Of a stretch of DNA of 64,000 nucleotides, positions 43,281-53,593 are shown piece by piece. Below the pieces are notes generated by a model, which ran no database searches, was not told the origin of the DNA, and worked only from the letters and a program-made list of their open reading frames with translations. Position numbers and translations under genes: made by a program. This stretch comes from an uncultured Polaribacter sp. (GTDB lineage: Bacteria; Bacteroidota; Bacteroidia; Flavobacteriales; Flavobacteriaceae). The stretch lies in the NCBI GenBank assembly GCA_947497755.1, contig CANMHT010000004.1:1-64000 (forward strand). Direction: 5' to 3'. The number at the start of each line of letters is the position of its first letter. Positions within the stretch are counted from its first letter, which is position 1.

Positions 43281-44570
43281 ATGAACTATTATAGTTTACA
43301 TCATAAATCACCAAAAGTGTCTTTTAAAGATGCAGTAATTAACGGAATTGCTCCAGATAGAGGCTTGTATTTTCCGGAAAACATTTCACCTTTAAATCAA
43401 GAGTTTTTTAATCATATTGAATACTTTTCTAATGAAGAAATTGCATATGAAGTCATTCAACAATTTGTTGGAGAAGCGATTCCAAAAGAAACATTAAAAC
43501 AGATCATTAAAGAAACTATTGATTTTGAATTTCCAATTGTTCCAATTAGTCAAGATGTAAGTTCGTTAGAATTGTTTCATGGACCAACAATGGCTTTTAA
43601 AGATGTTGGAGCTAGATTTATGGCTAGGTGTTTAGGTGAATTTAATAAAACAAATAATCAAAAAGTAACTGTATTAGTAGCAACCTCTGGAGATACTGGA
43701 GGTGCTGTTGCTGATGGTTTTTTAGATGTTAAAGGTGTAGATGTTGTTATTTTATACCCAAGTGGAAAAGTAAGTGATATACAAGAAAAACAACTCACAA
43801 CTTTAGGTAAAAACATTACTGCTTTAGAAGTAGATGGCACTTTTGATGATTGCCAAGAAATGGTAAAAACAGCTTTTCTAGATGCAGAAATATCTAGAAC
43901 ATTAACATCTGCAAATTCTATAAATGTTGCCCGTTGGTTACCACAAATGTTTTATTTCTTCTTTGCCTATAAGCAATTAAAAAATAAGGATAAAGAGTTG
44001 GTTTTTTCTGTTCCAAGTGGAAACTTTGGTAATATCTGTGCTGGTATTATGGCTAAAAAATTAGGATTGCCTGTAAAACACTTTGTAGCTGCTACAAATA
44101 GTAACGACACAGTTCCAAACTATTTAGAACACGGAAAATATACTCCAAAACCTTCTAAAGCTACTATCTCTAATGCGATGGATGTTGGCAATCCAAGTAA
44201 TTTTATTCGCATTCAAGAATTGTTTGCTAATGATATTAATTTACTTAAAAAAGAATTTTCCTCGTATTCTTTTTCAGATGTTGAGACAAAAAATGCTATG
44301 AAAGAAATAAAGGAAAAAGCTAACTATATTGCAGATCCACATGGTGCTGTAGGGTATTTAGGTGCGACACAATATTTAAAAGAACATAAATCAGCTAATT
44401 GTGTCTTTTTAGAAACAGCACATCCAGTAAAGTTTTTAGATATTGTTAAAAGTACTTTAGAAACTGAAATAGAGATTCCGTTTCAAATTCAAGTATTACT
44501 ACATAAAAAGAAAGTAGCTAAAAAAATTTCTAGTTATGAAGAATTAAAAAGTCATTTAAATGCTGATTGA
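43281..44570 (+). CDS. thrC: Threonine synthase
   Basis: 429 residues, fold-II PLP enzyme. The PLP lysine lies in FHGPTMAFKDVGARF (about residues 98-112). SGDTGGAV and PSGNFGNICAG are the phosphate and cofactor loops; the N-terminal YYSLHHKSPKVSFKDAV, then RGLYFPE, is family-typical. Reaction: O-phosphohomoserine to threonine plus phosphate. Last gene of the operon. Confidence 0.96.
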   Translation: MNYYSLHHKSPKVSFKDAVINGIAPDRGLYFPENISPLNQEFFNHIEYFSNEEIAYEVIQQFVGEAIPKETLKQIIKETIDFEFPIVPISQDVSSLELFHGPTMAFKDVGARFMARCLGEFNKTNNQKVTVLVATSGDTGGAVADGFLDVKGVDVVILYPSGKVSDIQEKQLTTLGKNITALEVDGTFDDCQEMVKTAFLDAEISRTLTSANSINVARWLPQMFYFFFAYKQLKNKDKELVFSVPSGNFGNICAGIMAKKLGLPVKHFVAATNSNDTVPNYLEHGKYTPKPSKATISNAMDVGNPSNFIRIQELFANDINLLKKEFSSYSFSDVETKNAMKEIKEKANYIADPHGAVGYLGATQYLKEHKSANCVFLETAHPVKFLDIVKSTLETEIEIPFQIQVLLHKKKVAKKISSYEELKSHLNAD

Positions 44571-44618
44571 TTTTAACTGTTTTTCTATTTTCGTTAATGA
44601 ATTGTATAAAAGAATAAA

Positions 44619-45104
44619 ATGAAGAATTTAAACCATTATGTAGCCATTTATAAAGAGCAATTAAATAAAGGAGATATCTTGATTGCTTATAATGAATTGG
44701 TAAAGTTTGTAATGAAATTACGAATAGGTTTTATTAAAAAGCTATCAGAACATTATTCATTTACAGGTATTTTACATGGTTATATGGATTATACCTATTT
44801 CTATTATACAAACGATTTCTTAAAATCAAAAAAGTTAAAGTTAGGCTTGGTATTAAACCATGTAGAAATGAGGTTCGAAATTTGGCTTTTAGGAAATACA
44901 ATTCAGGTTCAAAAAACATATTGGAAATTACTTAAAGATACTAAATGGAATATGGACAAAACAGAAATGCCACAATATTCTATAATAGAGCTAATTATTG
45001 ATCCTAACCCTAATTTTGATGATTTATCTACGTTAACAGAACAATTAGAAAATCAATTGGTTGAAAAGTCTAAAGAAATTATAGAGACTATTGAGATGTT
45101 GTAA
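44619..45104 (+). CDS. Conserved hypothetical protein (DUF7000-like)
   Basis: 161 residues, no signal peptide or membrane helix. The N-terminal LNHYVAIYKEQLNKGDILIA and the middle GYMDYTYFYY and LGLVLNHVEMRFEIWLLG resemble a small conserved domain I believe is called DUF7000, found as single proteins in Firmicutes and Bacteroidota; the assignment is from memory. No function is known to me. It lies 48 bp after thrC and has a promoter-like TATTTTCG upstream, so it may be expressed separately. Confidence 0.6.
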   Translation: MKNLNHYVAIYKEQLNKGDILIAYNELVKFVMKLRIGFIKKLSEHYSFTGILHGYMDYTYFYYTNDFLKSKKLKLGLVLNHVEMRFEIWLLGNTIQVQKTYWKLLKDTKWNMDKTEMPQYSIIELIIDPNPNFDDLSTLTEQLENQLVEKSKEIIETIEML

Positions 45105-45211
45105 TTAAATTTGTGTGTTATTTTCTTAAATAATTCCTTTATCAAAAAGCGAAAAAGGCCTCTTTATATATTCTAAAAATTCCCTATTTTCGAATTTCCA
45201 AAACCACGTAA

Positions 45212-47539
45212 ATGAAAGTATGTATTGCAGAGAAACCAAGTGTAGCGAGAGAAATTGCTAATATCTTAGGTGCCAATACGAAACGAGACGGATATTTTGA
45301 AGGTAACGGTTATGCAGTTACTTATACTTTTGGTCATTTATGCACATTATTAGAGCCTAAAGATTATAAACCTCACTGGAAAAGTTGGGATTTAAACAAT
45401 TTGCCAATGCTTCCAGAAAGGTTTTCTACCAAAGTTACAGATGATGCTGGAATTCAAAAACAATATAAAATTGTAAAAGAATTATTTGACAAAGCAGAAG
45501 TAATTATAAATTGTGGGGATGCGGGACAAGAAGGAGAATTGATTCAGCGTTGGGTTATTAACCAAAGCAATTATACCGGAAAAGTACAACGTTTATGGAT
45601 TTCTTCTTTAACAGAAGAAGCTATTAAAGAAGGTTTTGAAAATTTAGAGGAAGCTTCTAAATATGATAATTTATATTATGCAGGCTTCTCTAGAGCTATC
45701 GGAGATTGGTTGTTAGGTTTAAATGCAACACGTTTGTATACAGTAAAATTTGGCGGTTATAAACAAGTTTTATCTATTGGTAGAGTGCAAACACCTACAT
45801 TAGCAATGTTGGTAAATCGCTATAAAGAAATAGAAAATTTTAAACCACAACCTTATTGGGAACTACAAACGACCTATCGTAATACTAATTTTAGTTATGA
45901 AGAAGGGCGTTTTTTAAAGAAAGAAGACGGAGAAATTCTAGCTAATAAAGTTAAAGAAGCTGATTTTGAAATTGTTTCTGTTACCAAAAAGAAAGGAAAA
46001 GAATACGCTCCAAAGTTATTTGATTTAACAGGTTTACAAGTATATTGTAATAATAAGTTTGGTTTTTCTGCGGATGAAACCTTAAAAATTGTCCAGAAGC
46101 TTTACGAGATGAAAGTGGTTACTTATCCAAGAGTTGATACCACTTTTTTACCTAATGATATTTACCCGAAAGTGGCTGGTATTCTAAGCAAACTAACTAA
46201 TTACAGTAAACTTACAACACCTTTATTAGGAGCAAAAATTAAAAAATCAAAACGTGTTTTTGATGATAAAAAGGTAACAGATCACCATGCAATTATCCCA
46301 ACTGGAATACAAACCAATTTACAATACAATCAACAGCAAGTATATGATATTATTGTAAGACGTTTTATTGCGGTTTTTCACCCTGATTCTGATGTTTCAA
46401 ATACCTCTGTAATTGGAAAAGCTGCAGAAGTTCCTTTTAAAACTACTGGTAAAGAAATTATAACCAAAGGATGGCGTGTCGTATTTGAATCTGAAGAAAC
46501 AGCGGTTAAAAAAGAGTTGAATAAGCAACTTACCTTACCATCTTTTGAAAAAGGTGAAAAAGGACCACACGAGCCTTCATTTTTAGAAAAAGAAACCAAA
46601 CCTCCTAGAAATTATACAGAAGCCTCTTTATTAAGAGCTATGGAAACTGCGGGGAAACAAGTAGATGATGATGAGATGCGAGAATTAATGAAGGAAAATG
46701 GTATTGGAAGACCTTCTACGAGAGCAAGTATTATAGAAACTCTTTTTAGAAGAAAATATATTGAACGTAAAAAGAAATTGGTGGTCCCTACTCAAACCGG
46801 AATTCAACTAATTGATTTAATAGACAATGAGCTCTTAAAATCTGCTGAATTAACTGGACGTTGGGAAAAGCGTTTGAAAGAAATTGAACGTGGAGAATTT
46901 AATGCGGGAACTTTTATAAAGAATATGAAAGCCATGGTAGATCAATTGGTATATGAAGTACGATCTAGCAAAGCTAAAATTCGAATTTCTCATGAAAACA
47001 CAATTGCAGAAAAGTCAAAACAACCAAAAGCAAAAACAAAATCAAAATCTAAAAAAGAAGTTGCAGGAAAGACATGTCCAAAATGTAATAAAGGACAATT
47101 ATTAAAAGGATCTAAAGCTTTTGGCTGTTCTGAATACAATAAAACCTGTGATTTTATTTTACCATTCTCTTTTTTGGAAAAGAAGATCTCAGAAAATCAA
47201 TTTATTCGCTTATTAGATAAAGGATGTACAACAAATCTAAAAGGTTTTAAAACTGATGCAGGTAAAGTTGAAGGTTTGGTTCGTTTTGATGATGACTTTA
47301 AACTAAAGTTAGAACCAAAAAAAGCGGCAGTAACAAACGAAATTAAACAATCTTCTAGCGATGATAAAATAACTTGTCCTAAATGCAATAAAGGAACAGT
47401 GCTTAAAGGTAAAACAGCCTATGGCTGTTCTGGGTATAAAGCAGGTTGTAATTTTGTTTTCACATTTGCTGATATAAAAAAAATCGCCAATGGACAACCA
47501 TTGACGAAAGATCTTGTATTGAAAATTATCAGTGCTTAA
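45212..47539 (+). CDS. topB: DNA topoisomerase III (type IA)
   Basis: 775 residues. TOPRIM domain (1 to about 140) with E7 in CIAEKPSVA and DAGQEGE (103-109); active-site Y305 in VTYPRVDT; SIGRVQTPTLAML (188-200). The C-terminus carries two zinc-ribbon-like repeats, each CPKCNKG followed by a GCS segment (near 626 and 732), with a Lys/Ser-rich linker before them. Reaction: single-strand passage to relax or decatenate DNA. In Bacteroidota topB-like genes are also common on mobile elements, but no mobility genes are near this one. Confidence 0.93.
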   Translation: MKVCIAEKPSVAREIANILGANTKRDGYFEGNGYAVTYTFGHLCTLLEPKDYKPHWKSWDLNNLPMLPERFSTKVTDDAGIQKQYKIVKELFDKAEVIINCGDAGQEGELIQRWVINQSNYTGKVQRLWISSLTEEAIKEGFENLEEASKYDNLYYAGFSRAIGDWLLGLNATRLYTVKFGGYKQVLSIGRVQTPTLAMLVNRYKEIENFKPQPYWELQTTYRNTNFSYEEGRFLKKEDGEILANKVKEADFEIVSVTKKKGKEYAPKLFDLTGLQVYCNNKFGFSADETLKIVQKLYEMKVVTYPRVDTTFLPNDIYPKVAGILSKLTNYSKLTTPLLGAKIKKSKRVFDDKKVTDHHAIIPTGIQTNLQYNQQQVYDIIVRRFIAVFHPDSDVSNTSVIGKAAEVPFKTTGKEIITKGWRVVFESEETAVKKELNKQLTLPSFEKGEKGPHEPSFLEKETKPPRNYTEASLLRAMETAGKQVDDDEMRELMKENGIGRPSTRASIIETLFRRKYIERKKKLVVPTQTGIQLIDLIDNELLKSAELTGRWEKRLKEIERGEFNAGTFIKNMKAMVDQLVYEVRSSKAKIRISHENTIAEKSKQPKAKTKSKSKKEVAGKTCPKCNKGQLLKGSKAFGCSEYNKTCDFILPFSFLEKKISENQFIRLLDKGCTTNLKGFKTDAGKVEGLVRFDDDFKLKLEPKKAAVTNEIKQSSSDDKITCPKCNKGTVLKGKTAYGCSGYKAGCNFVFTFADIKKIANGQPLTKDLVLKIISA

Positions 47540-47560
47540 ATAAAATTGATAACCTATTTT

Positions 47561-48304
47561 TTATTCCTGAAACATTTTGATTGTATAATCTAGTAAAGCG
47601 GTATCTCCTACCTTTCCATGGCCAGGAATCACTTTTTTAATCTCTGGGAAAGTTGTTTTTACTTTTTGAACTGTTGCAGACCAAGTAGCAACATTTGCAT
47701 CACCTAAATACCCTTTTCCTGCTGTTAAAGATTTTATCAAACAACCGCCAAAAAGTACTTTTTCATTTTCTATATAGCTTACCGTGTTGTCTTTTGTATG
47801 TCCTTCTCCAAAAAACTGCGTGATTACATTGTTGCTCCCCAAACTCAACTCTAAACGATTATCAAAACCATGTAATGGAACTGTTACACTATCTTTTTTT
47901 GCTAGTGTTATCGTTAAATTATTCGCATAAGATGGAATACTTTGTTGATGAAAAGCATGCAATCCACCTAAACAATCGTCATGAAAGTGATTCACCACTA
48001 CTCCACTTAACCGAGCTTTTTTCTCTTTTTCTATCCATCTGATTAATTCTTTAGAAACAGTATCATTGGTTGGAGTATCAAAGACCAAAGCTTCGTTATT
48101 CGAAATATAGATCATTCCATTACAGCCTACTTTTCCAAAGCTATCAGTTTGTAAATAACTTTTGTGTTTAAAAACAGACGGAGTAATTTGCTCAATAATT
48201 AAGCTTTCTGTTTTGTATACAATTGGAGACTCTTTTTTGTTTTTACAACTAATCATTGTAGTTACTAATACCACAATGATTAGTTGAAATGCAATTTTTT
48301 TCAT
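47561..48304 (-). CDS. Subclass B1 metallo-beta-lactamase, lipoprotein
   Basis: 247 residues. The lipobox MISC places Cys20 as the lipid anchor. All six B1 zinc ligands are present: H106, H108 and D110 in NHFHDD, H169 in GEGH, C188 in FGGC, H229 in IPGHG. The set is complete for a di-zinc enzyme that opens the beta-lactam ring, including carbapenems in many family members. It is chromosomal, with no IS or integron features nearby, and its codon use looks like its neighbours. The exact spectrum and expression cannot be predicted. Other MBL-fold activities are less likely given the C188 ligand. Confidence 0.88.
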   Translation of the reverse strand: MKKIAFQLIIVVLVTTMISCKNKKESPIVYKTESLIIEQITPSVFKHKSYLQTDSFGKVGCNGMIYISNNEALVFDTPTNDTVSKELIRWIEKEKKARLSGVVVNHFHDDCLGGLHAFHQQSIPSYANNLTITLAKKDSVTVPLHGFDNRLELSLGSNNVITQFFGEGHTKDNTVSYIENEKVLFGGCLIKSLTAGKGYLGDANVATWSATVQKVKTTFPEIKKVIPGHGKVGDTALLDYTIKMFQE

Positions 48305-48333
48305 GTATTATTTATTGAATAGTTTAAAACTAA

Positions 48334-49797
48334 TTAATCATCTATGTTTGGCAATACTAAATCGTCTAATACACTTTTCTTAGCCATCATTTTTTCGATA
48401 GCATCAGCAGTTCTTGGTGCATCAGCAGAAAGGTTAACAGGACCATTTTTAGTTACTAAAATATCGTCTTCAATTCGCACAGCGATTCCCCACCATTTTT
48501 TATCACATTTACTTCCTTCTGGAATGTAAATACCAGGCTCCATACTTAAGACCATATTTTCTTTAAAAATAGTATAGTTTCCTGGATCGTGTACATCTAA
48601 ACCAATGTGATGAGAAGTTCCATGAGGAAAATACAAATGTCTTTCATTTACAGACTTTATAATTCCAAGTTTTACCAAACCTTCATTGATAATTTTACGA
48701 GCTGTTTGCCCTGGCTTACTAATACGACCTCCAATAATATATTCTTTAATTCCAGCTTCTTGTGCTTTATAAACTAAATCATAAATAGCTCTTTGTTCTT
48801 TAGAAAACTTTCCATTAGCAGGAATGGTACGAGTTACATCGGCAGTGTAACCACGATACTCTGCTCCTAAATCCATTAAAACCAAATCTTTATCTAATTT
48901 AGTCTTGCTGTTTTCTGTATAGTGTAAAATACAGCCATTATTTCCTCCTCCAACAATTGAAGGGTAACCTTCGTATTCTGCACCATACTTTTTATAAACA
49001 AACTCATGAACTCCTTGCACTTCTGTTTCTGACATATTTGGGTGCATTGCTTTCATAACTTCGATTTGTCCCATTGCAGAAATTCGTACCGCTTTCTTTA
49101 ACAACTTTAGTTCTTCTTTTGTTTTTACTTCTCTTAAAGTGGCCATAATACCTCTAATAGCCTTTGTATCAATATTGGTTGCTACTTTAATGTTTTTATC
49201 TGAAGCAGGAATCTTATCAGAACTAGATTTATATCCTACTTTTTGTTTAAACTGTGCTATTAAATCATATAAATCTGCGCGATCTCTTTTATTGTCTCTT
49301 ACATCATTTTTAAAGTCTGTAAAAATAATCTTGTCAAATTTTGAAAAATCTATAGACAAGTTCACAAAGTCTTCTCCGTTAAAAGCATTCTGTATTCCTA
49401 AGGTTTTTTGCACACCTTTTACACCCAATCGATAACCATTCCACATTTCTGCCATAGCATTTCTCTTTTGAACATAAAATAACTCAGAATAATTTCCTTT
49501 GTCTGATTTTTGCTCTTCAGAAAAAATCAAAATCACAGCATTAGGTTCTCTATATCCTGTTAAGTAATAAAAATTAGGATCTTGATGGTAAACATAATCT
49601 ACATCATTAGCCCTGTTTCTTACTGCATTTGCAAAAAATACAGCCACAGAATTTTTAGGCATTTTAGCACGTAGAGCTTCTCTCCTTTCTTTATGAAATT
49701 CTTTAGATAAAAAATCAGTTGGTAAATCTTTTCTTTGGGAAAAGCCAATAGTTGAACTTAGTAACAATGCTGCTACTATTATTCTTTTTAAAAACAT
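48334..49797 (-). CDS. Xaa-Pro aminopeptidase, M24B, exported
   Basis: 487 residues. A signal peptide (about 1-20, ending IGFSQ) predicts export. The N-terminal creatinase-like domain has YHQDPNFYYLTGY. The metal-binding M24 core has MDLGAEYRGYTADVTRT (two Asp ligands), GTSHHIGLDVHD (His ligand), LSMEPGIYIPE (Glu) and VRIEDDILVT (Glu). Reaction: release of an N-terminal residue before proline, with two metal ions. It lies 29 bp upstream of the beta-lactamase gene in the same direction, so the two may be cotranscribed. Confidence 0.93.
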   Translation of the reverse strand: MFLKRIIVAALLLSSTIGFSQRKDLPTDFLSKEFHKERREALRAKMPKNSVAVFFANAVRNRANDVDYVYHQDPNFYYLTGYREPNAVILIFSEEQKSDKGNYSELFYVQKRNAMAEMWNGYRLGVKGVQKTLGIQNAFNGEDFVNLSIDFSKFDKIIFTDFKNDVRDNKRDRADLYDLIAQFKQKVGYKSSSDKIPASDKNIKVATNIDTKAIRGIMATLREVKTKEELKLLKKAVRISAMGQIEVMKAMHPNMSETEVQGVHEFVYKKYGAEYEGYPSIVGGGNNGCILHYTENSKTKLDKDLVLMDLGAEYRGYTADVTRTIPANGKFSKEQRAIYDLVYKAQEAGIKEYIIGGRISKPGQTARKIINEGLVKLGIIKSVNERHLYFPHGTSHHIGLDVHDPGNYTIFKENMVLSMEPGIYIPEGSKCDKKWWGIAVRIEDDILVTKNGPVNLSADAPRTADAIEKMMAKKSVLDDLVLPNIDD

Positions 49798-49987
49798 ATC
49801 TTTAGGTGTTATCGTTGATTTCTCAAAAATAGCATTTTATCTAAAAAACAATTTTAATTTATGTTAATATTAACAAAACATTAGCTAATAAAGTTATAGC
49901 TAATTGTATGGCTAAAGAGCTTATAATTGTTCAAATTTCAATACATTAGCAAAAATTATAAAGAACAACTAAAACATATATAAAAGA

Positions 49988-51073
49988 ATGAAAAATACTG
50001 CATTAACACATGTGCACGAAGCTCTTGGTGCAAAAATTGTTCCTTTTGCTGGTTATAATATGCCTGTATCTTATGAAGGAGTTAATATTGAACACGAAAC
50101 TGTTAGAAATGGCGTTGGGGTTTTTGACGTGAGTCATATGGGAGAGTTTTTGGTTGAAGGTGAAAATGCCTTAGCATTAATTCAGAGAGTTACTTCTAAC
50201 GACGCTTCTAAATTAGCAATTGGAGATGCTCAATACAGCTGTTTTCCTAATGATAATAACGGAATTGTTGATGATTTAATTTGTTATAGAATTAAAGAAA
50301 ACACATATATGTTAGTAGTAAATGCTTCAAATATTGAAAAAGATTGGGCATGGATTTCTAAACATAATGAAGATTTTGGAGCTACATTAAGAAATGTTTC
50401 TGACGACTATTCATTATTAGCTATTCAAGGACCAAAAGCTGTTGAAGCCATGCAATCATTAACTTCTGTAGATTTATCTACTATCAAATTCTATACTTTT
50501 CAAGTAGCTGATTTTGCTGGAATGGATAATGTGATTGTTTCTGCAACTGGATATACTGGATCTGGTGGTTTTGAAGTATATGTAAAAAATGAAGATGTAG
50601 AGCAACTTTGGAATAAAGTATTTGAAGCTGGTACAGATTTCGGAATTAAACCAATTGGATTGGCTGCAAGAGATACCTTACGTTTAGAAATGGGATATTG
50701 TTTGTATGGAAATGATATTGACGATACAACTTCTCCTATTGAAGCTGGTTTAGGTTGGATTACAAAGTTTACTAAAGACTTTGTGAATTCTGAAAACTTA
50801 TTAGCACAAAAAGAAAATGGAATTACTCGTAGATTGGTTGCTTTTGAATTGACAGAAAGAGGAATTCCTAGACAAGGTTATGATATCGTTGATGCTGAAG
50901 GAAATACAATTGGAAAAGTAACTTCTGGTACCATGAGTCCTTCTTTAGGTAAAGGAATTGGTTTAGGTTATGTAAATAGACCTCATACGAAAAGAGAAAC
51001 ACAAATATTCATTCAAATTCGTAAGAAAGCAGTTCCTGCTGTAGTTGTTAAACTGCCTTTTTACAAAGGATAA
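49988..51073 (+). CDS. gcvT: Glycine cleavage system T protein (aminomethyltransferase)
   Basis: 361 residues, the standard size. [12 protein letters not shown] and [11 protein letters not shown] at the N-terminus and [17 protein letters not shown] in the C-terminal part are GcvT signatures. Reaction: release of ammonia and transfer of the methylene group from the H protein to tetrahydrofolate. glyA lies about 4 kb downstream on the other strand, and the two enzymes share the same one-carbon pool. H and P genes are not in the window. Confidence 0.96.
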   Translation: MKNTALTHVHEALGAKIVPFAGYNMPVSYEGVNIEHETVRNGVGVFDVSHMGEFLVEGENALALIQRVTSNDASKLAIGDAQYSCFPNDNNGIVDDLICYRIKENTYMLVVNASNIEKDWAWISKHNEDFGATLRNVSDDYSLLAIQGPKAVEAMQSLTSVDLSTIKFYTFQVADFAGMDNVIVSATGYTGSGGFEVYVKNEDVEQLWNKVFEAGTDFGIKPIGLAARDTLRLEMGYCLYGNDIDDTTSPIEAGLGWITKFTKDFVNSENLLAQKENGITRRLVAFELTERGIPRQGYDIVDAEGNTIGKVTSGTMSPSLGKGIGLGYVNRPHTKRETQIFIQIRKKAVPAVVVKLPFYKG

Positions 51074-51092
51074 TATCAAAAATAGAATAATT

Positions 51093-51127
51093 AAAAAAGG
51101 TCATTGAAATTCTCAATGACCTTTTTT
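51093..51127 (+). terminator. Bidirectional terminator after gcvT
   Basis: GGTCATTGA (51099-51107) pairs with TCAATGACC (51113-51121), flanked by A6 and T7 tracts. It serves gcvT on the plus strand and the converging lipoprotein gene on the minus strand. Confidence 0.9.
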
Positions 51128-51148
51128 TATATTATATAATACTCCTAT

Positions 51149-52342
51149 TTAATTTCTAAACTTATTACTTCTTACAATGTTTTTTAGATGTTTTTTTAAG
51201 TCGTTTCCTGCGTCATATACCATCTGTTCATTACTAGGAAACTTTACAGCTCTTAAGACAATCATATCTAAGAAGGTCTTAGTCAAAGCTCTTTTATCTC
51301 CATTATAAGTAGCATAATGATGTTCAAATACAAAACCACTTTTTATGGGAAAGGTTTTTAATAATTGCTTAGATGCAAAATCGGTATATTTTACTTGCCC
51401 AGCAACTTCTGCAGATTTGAATTGAGTAAATTGATACAATTCACATTTTACATTCACCATTTTATCTACTTTAATCTTTTTCCCATTTTTATCAATTACT
51501 TGATGACCGTCTTTATCTAATAAATATTCCCAACCATCCTTTATTTGTCTTTCTTTTACAAACTGTTTTTCACGAATTTGCTCTGGAGAAATATTGATTT
51601 CTCTTAGTGTTAATTCTAGTCCATAATCATACCTAAAGTTTTTATCTTTTACGCTATGATATACTGTCCATAAATCATCAAAACCATAAGTGTCAATATT
51701 TAACAAGTCTCTAGACAATCTTTTCGGAATAATTTTTCTTGTTTTATTTTTCATAGAAACCAATACATAATCAGTTCCTTTGGCATGTGCTTCTTCTATT
51801 AAACTTCTAGTGTTTCTGTAATTTGGAGTAATTTTATCTAAATAGATCAAATCATCATAAGCCTTTCTATAATCGTACTTATTGCTTGAGTTGTCTAGTA
51901 AACCTTTCGCTTTGCTATACAATAAATCTGATAATTTAGTCTTAGCAGAAATAATATCAGAAGAATAATCTTTAAACTTAAATTTTGCTTCTTTTCCATT
52001 AGATAAATAACGTAAAGGCATTAATGGTTTAATCAATTCTTGTCTGTAGTTCAATGCTTGATACAAATTAAAAATACGTTCTAAGCTTTCTGGATTTCCT
52101 TCTTTTTTTAAGAATTTTATACGAGATAAGTCCTTTTCAGTTGCTTTTTTAAAAGCATCTTCTAGCATTGGAATATAAGGTTGATTTCCTTTCTTTGTTT
52201 TATTACTTCTTAAATGTTTTACAGCCAAAGCAATTGCCTTATCATAATCTCCTGAGTTGATGGCTTCTTGGGTTGTTTTTACACTACTACAAGCAGTTAT
52301 TATGAGTAGTGCAATAACGAAATAGATAATTTTTTTCATCAA
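51149..52342 (-). CDS. Lipoprotein with TPR-like N-terminus
   Basis: 397 residues. Lipobox Cys18 (IITAC). The N-terminal 100 residues have TPR-like helices (INSGDYDKAIALAVKHLRSN, RIFNLYQALNYRQELIKPL). The middle and C-terminus (about 190-397) form a soluble domain with a conserved KDGWEYLLDKDG segment and LTKTFLDMIVLRAVKFPSNE. I do not recognise a function; similar single lipoproteins occur across Flavobacteriaceae. It is preceded by an acyltransferase gene 90 bp upstream, also on the minus strand. Confidence 0.65.
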   Translation of the reverse strand: MMKKIIYFVIALLIITACSSVKTTQEAINSGDYDKAIALAVKHLRSNKTKKGNQPYIPMLEDAFKKATEKDLSRIKFLKKEGNPESLERIFNLYQALNYRQELIKPLMPLRYLSNGKEAKFKFKDYSSDIISAKTKLSDLLYSKAKGLLDNSSNKYDYRKAYDDLIYLDKITPNYRNTRSLIEEAHAKGTDYVLVSMKNKTRKIIPKRLSRDLLNIDTYGFDDLWTVYHSVKDKNFRYDYGLELTLREINISPEQIREKQFVKERQIKDGWEYLLDKDGHQVIDKNGKKIKVDKMVNVKCELYQFTQFKSAEVAGQVKYTDFASKQLLKTFPIKSGFVFEHHYATYNGDKRALTKTFLDMIVLRAVKFPSNEQMVYDAGNDLKKHLKNIVRSNKFRN

Positions 52343-52432
52343 AATTTAGTTTAGCTTTCTAATTAACAATTAGGATGCCAAAATTACAAAAAAATCAATC
52401 TTTTTTAAAGATTTATTGTATTGATGATGTAT

Positions 52433-52990
52433 TTAATATTGTGCGGGTATTTTAGCCATTTCTGCATTGAAAAAAGCATGAAAATGCTCAAAATCACGTT
52501 CCATATTATCTGTTAAATAATAAGGTTCAGAAATAACGATCTCTTTTTTGCTAAAATCTAAAGCTGTCATTACTACTGGTACATTTGCTCCTTTAGCAAT
52601 ATAATAAAAACCTGTTTTCCACTTCTCTACCTTTGCACGAGTACCTTCTGGAGATAAAGCCAATCGAAATTCTTCTTTACTATCAAATATTTTTACAATA
52701 GAATCTACCAAGTTATTGCTTTTAGAACGATCTACAGGAGCGCCTCCTAACCATCTAAAAATAAATCCAAAAGGAGGTTTAAAAAGTGAGTCTTTGCCTA
52801 TAAAATTAATTTTAACGTTCGCTGAATTCCTTGCAAGCATACCAATAGGAACATCTTGCCAACTTGTATGAGGAGCAGCGATAATTACATATTTTTTTAA
52901 ATCTTCTGGAAAGCGATTTACCAATTTCCATCCTAAAATTTTAGAAAAAATAAATTTTGAAAGCATTCTGATTCTTTTTGTAAAGTTCAA
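52433..52990 (-). CDS. Lysophospholipid acyltransferase family protein
   Basis: 185 residues, a compact LPLAT/PlsC-type enzyme. The H-x4-D motif is H41-T-S-W-Q-D46; the substrate loop LSPEGTRAKVEKWKTGFYYI (from about residue 113) matches the EGTR motif. The N-terminus is amphipathic. Role: acyl transfer to lysophospholipids or ornithine lipids at the inner membrane. In size and motif it is closer to the small Bacteroidota acyltransferases than to PlsC. Confidence 0.85.
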   Translation of the reverse strand: MNFTKRIRMLSKFIFSKILGWKLVNRFPEDLKKYVIIAAPHTSWQDVPIGMLARNSANVKINFIGKDSLFKPPFGFIFRWLGGAPVDRSKSNNLVDSIVKIFDSKEEFRLALSPEGTRAKVEKWKTGFYYIAKGANVPVVMTALDFSKKEIVISEPYYLTDNMERDFEHFHAFFNAEMAKIPAQY

Positions 52991-53063
52991 TAATACACTT
53001 TTTAAAAGATATATCGTTAAAACTTAGAGAATATTCGTAATATTAAATTTTAAACCTTAACTC

Positions 53064-53588
53064 ATGAAAATGAAACAACTTCTTTTTATGCTGCTTTTTA
53101 CAAGTATTTCAATGTATGGGCAAAACTCTTTAGAGCAATTCGGGAAAGTTTTTCCAATTGAAAAATCGGATTTATCACTACAAAAAGACAAAGTATATAA
53201 AGTAATTTTTGACGTATTTAAAGACCAAAAAAAGAAACATAGAATAAACCCTTCTGTTGTTACCGTTGCTCGCTATATAAAAATGCATGTACAGCAAGGC
53301 GTACCACAAGAAAATTTAAAAATTGCCTTGGTTTTACATGGTGCAGCCACAAAAAATGCATTGAGTAATACTGCTTATAAAAAAAGATATGGAAAAGAAA
53401 ACCCAAATTCGGCACTTTTAGATGCCTTAAAACAAGCAAATGTTGATATATTTGTATGTGGACAATCTCTGTATGCAAAAGGTTTTAAAGAAAAAGATAC
53501 TTCAAAAAGTGTACAAGTTTCATTATCAGCTTTAACAGCGTTGGTTCATTATCAATCTGAAGGATATCATCAAATCAATTTCAATTAA
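53064..53588 (+). CDS. DsrE family protein, exported
   Basis: 174 residues. A signal peptide (about 1-19, ending SMYGQ) is followed by a DsrE/DsrF-like fold: KVIFDVFKDQ, LKIALVLHGAATKNAL, then VDIFVCGQSLYAKGF with the conserved Cys. Such proteins carry a sulfur-relay Cys in the cytoplasm; exported forms are common in Bacteroidota but their partner is unknown. It is followed 5 bp later by rmuC. Confidence 0.8.
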   Translation: MKMKQLLFMLLFTSISMYGQNSLEQFGKVFPIEKSDLSLQKDKVYKVIFDVFKDQKKKHRINPSVVTVARYIKMHVQQGVPQENLKIALVLHGAATKNALSNTAYKKRYGKENPNSALLDALKQANVDIFVCGQSLYAKGFKEKDTSKSVQVSLSALTALVHYQSEGYHQINFN

Positions 53589-53593
53589 TTTCT

